Origin: Xiphophorus maculatus
Lineage: Eukaryota > Chordata > Actinopteri > Cyprinodontiformes > Poeciliidae
Assembly: GCF_002775205.1 (NCBI RefSeq)
Contig: NC_036457.1
Span: 3,891,650 to 3,955,649, forward strand
Direction of reading: 5' to 3'
DNA: 64,000 nt
The notes under the pieces were generated by a model. That model made no database searches and had not been told where the DNA came from. It saw only the letters and a program-made list of their open reading frames with translations. Below, piece after piece: positions 63,401 through 64,000 of the stretch; positions within the stretch are counted from its first letter, which is position 1, and each line of letters begins with the position of its first letter. Made by a program: the position numbers and the translations under genes.

Positions 63401-64000
63401 CGAACGTATTCATTTGTAATTTAAATTTTGTTTCTTATTTAACAGTGGTATTTTTGTAATTCAAATTAACTGCTCGAATTTGAATTATGAAAATAAATTT
63501 GTTTAGAGTGGAAACAAGCCAATTTAGACAAAGAAAATTCACGTTTTTTGATAAAACGTTGCAGTTGGTTTATCGGCTGAATCAAATGAACTTTTGACGA
63601 AAAAACAAAGACGACAGGAAGTGGTAGGAGAACGATGGCACATGTTTTTAATCTCTTATCGCGTGAAGAAACGTATTTATGTGTGATTTTAATTGTATTT
63701 CTAATTAATGAAAGCACCACAACTGCAAAATTGTGTTTATTTTTCAACATTAGCAGAATATGGACAAAGATTTGCGTACGCTTGTACGGCAAACGCAGCC
63801 TATGTGTGAAACAAAAAGCTTAAAGCAGGATCTGGGTGACGCGAGTTCAATCTGGCTTCCAGGTTCACTGAGGTTGTGGAGTAAAAAAAAAGGGGGTGAA
63901 GGAGAGGAAAACACATGAACGGTTGGTCCATAAAACCCAGTCTCCGGGCAGAAAACACTCCCAGATTTGTGCAGGAGGAAATCACAGACTGAGCTCAGCT
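60421..64000. other. intergenic sequence upstream of klf11, no supported gene
   Basis: I see no exon with conserved protein. Contents: an A-run near 60840; a moderately GC-rich stretch at about 62,090-62,400 with CTCCCC runs; then three diverged copies of a ~250-300 base repeat (62,880-63,720). The last 200 bases carry no clear feature. Distal regulatory sequence for klf11 is possible but cannot be shown. Confidence 0.5.
62880..63720. repeat. three diverged tandem copies of a ~270-bp repeat
   Basis: Each copy contains, in order, an AAAACGTTTTT or AAAACGTT motif, GA(A/C)GAAGA..ACA(A/G)GA..(A/T)G(T/G)G, GAACGATGGCAC or ACAATGGTGCAC, TTTTTAAT(T/C)(T/C)CTTATC and ACGTATT(C/T)AT.TGTGATTTT. The copies start near 62,935, 63,230 and 63,545. 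Short pieces of the same family (TGGAAACACG) occur in arid1b introns near 11,200-11,800. Confidence 0.6.

Overview
The window looks like nuclear DNA of a ray-finned fish, probably a teleost. It holds vertebrate genes split into many short GT-AG exons, GC-rich coding exons in AT-rich introns, no operons, and many short dispersed repeats. These include an A/T-rich tail reading 'TTGCTGAAA..GTGCTATA..AATAAA' that I associate with teleost repeat families. No bacterial, phage or CRISPR content is visible. Species cannot be named from the sequence.

Layout: (1) 1-19.6 kb, plus strand: the last 21 coding exons of an ARID1B-type BAF (SWI/SNF) subunit; the N-terminal exons lie upstream of the window. 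(2) 20.9-24.1 kb, minus strand: a complete four-exon tmem242, tail-to-tail with arid1b. (3) 25.3-33.1 kb, plus strand: a complete nine-exon zdhhc14 palmitoyltransferase, head-to-head with tmem242, with one AT-AC (U12-type) intron. (4) 35.7-39.1 kb, plus strand: a complete ten-exon rrm2 (ribonucleotide reductase small subunit) with a CCAAT/E2F promoter. (5) 40.0-44.4 kb, plus strand: a complete nine-exon tandem-repeat galectin, lgals8 type. (6) 45.9-46.7 kb, minus strand: a truncated inverted duplicate of rrm2. (7) 46.8-54.0 kb: repeat-rich DNA with a 1.4 kb fold-back element and several orphan promoter or first-exon candidates. (8) 54.8-60.0 kb, minus strand: a complete four-exon klf11. (9) 60-64 kb: the klf11 promoter, then no recognisable gene.

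For every gene I joined exons by reading splice sites, and every junction keeps the reading frame. arid1b-tmem242-zdhhc14 match a block I know from human chromosome 6q25, and rrm2-klf11 match one from 2p25. Galectin-8 is on human 1q42. The arrangement is therefore a fusion of conserved blocks. The genes are functionally unrelated (chromatin remodelling, mitochondrial assembly, S-acylation, dNTP synthesis, lectin, transcription factor) and form no joint system.

The strongest unusual signals are the AT-AC intron in zdhhc14, the inverted rrm2 fragment whose last exon is almost identical to the functional one, the fold-back element, and the unexplained candidate first exons at 34.5, 50.4 and 51.1 kb. 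I found no convincing new multi-gene system.
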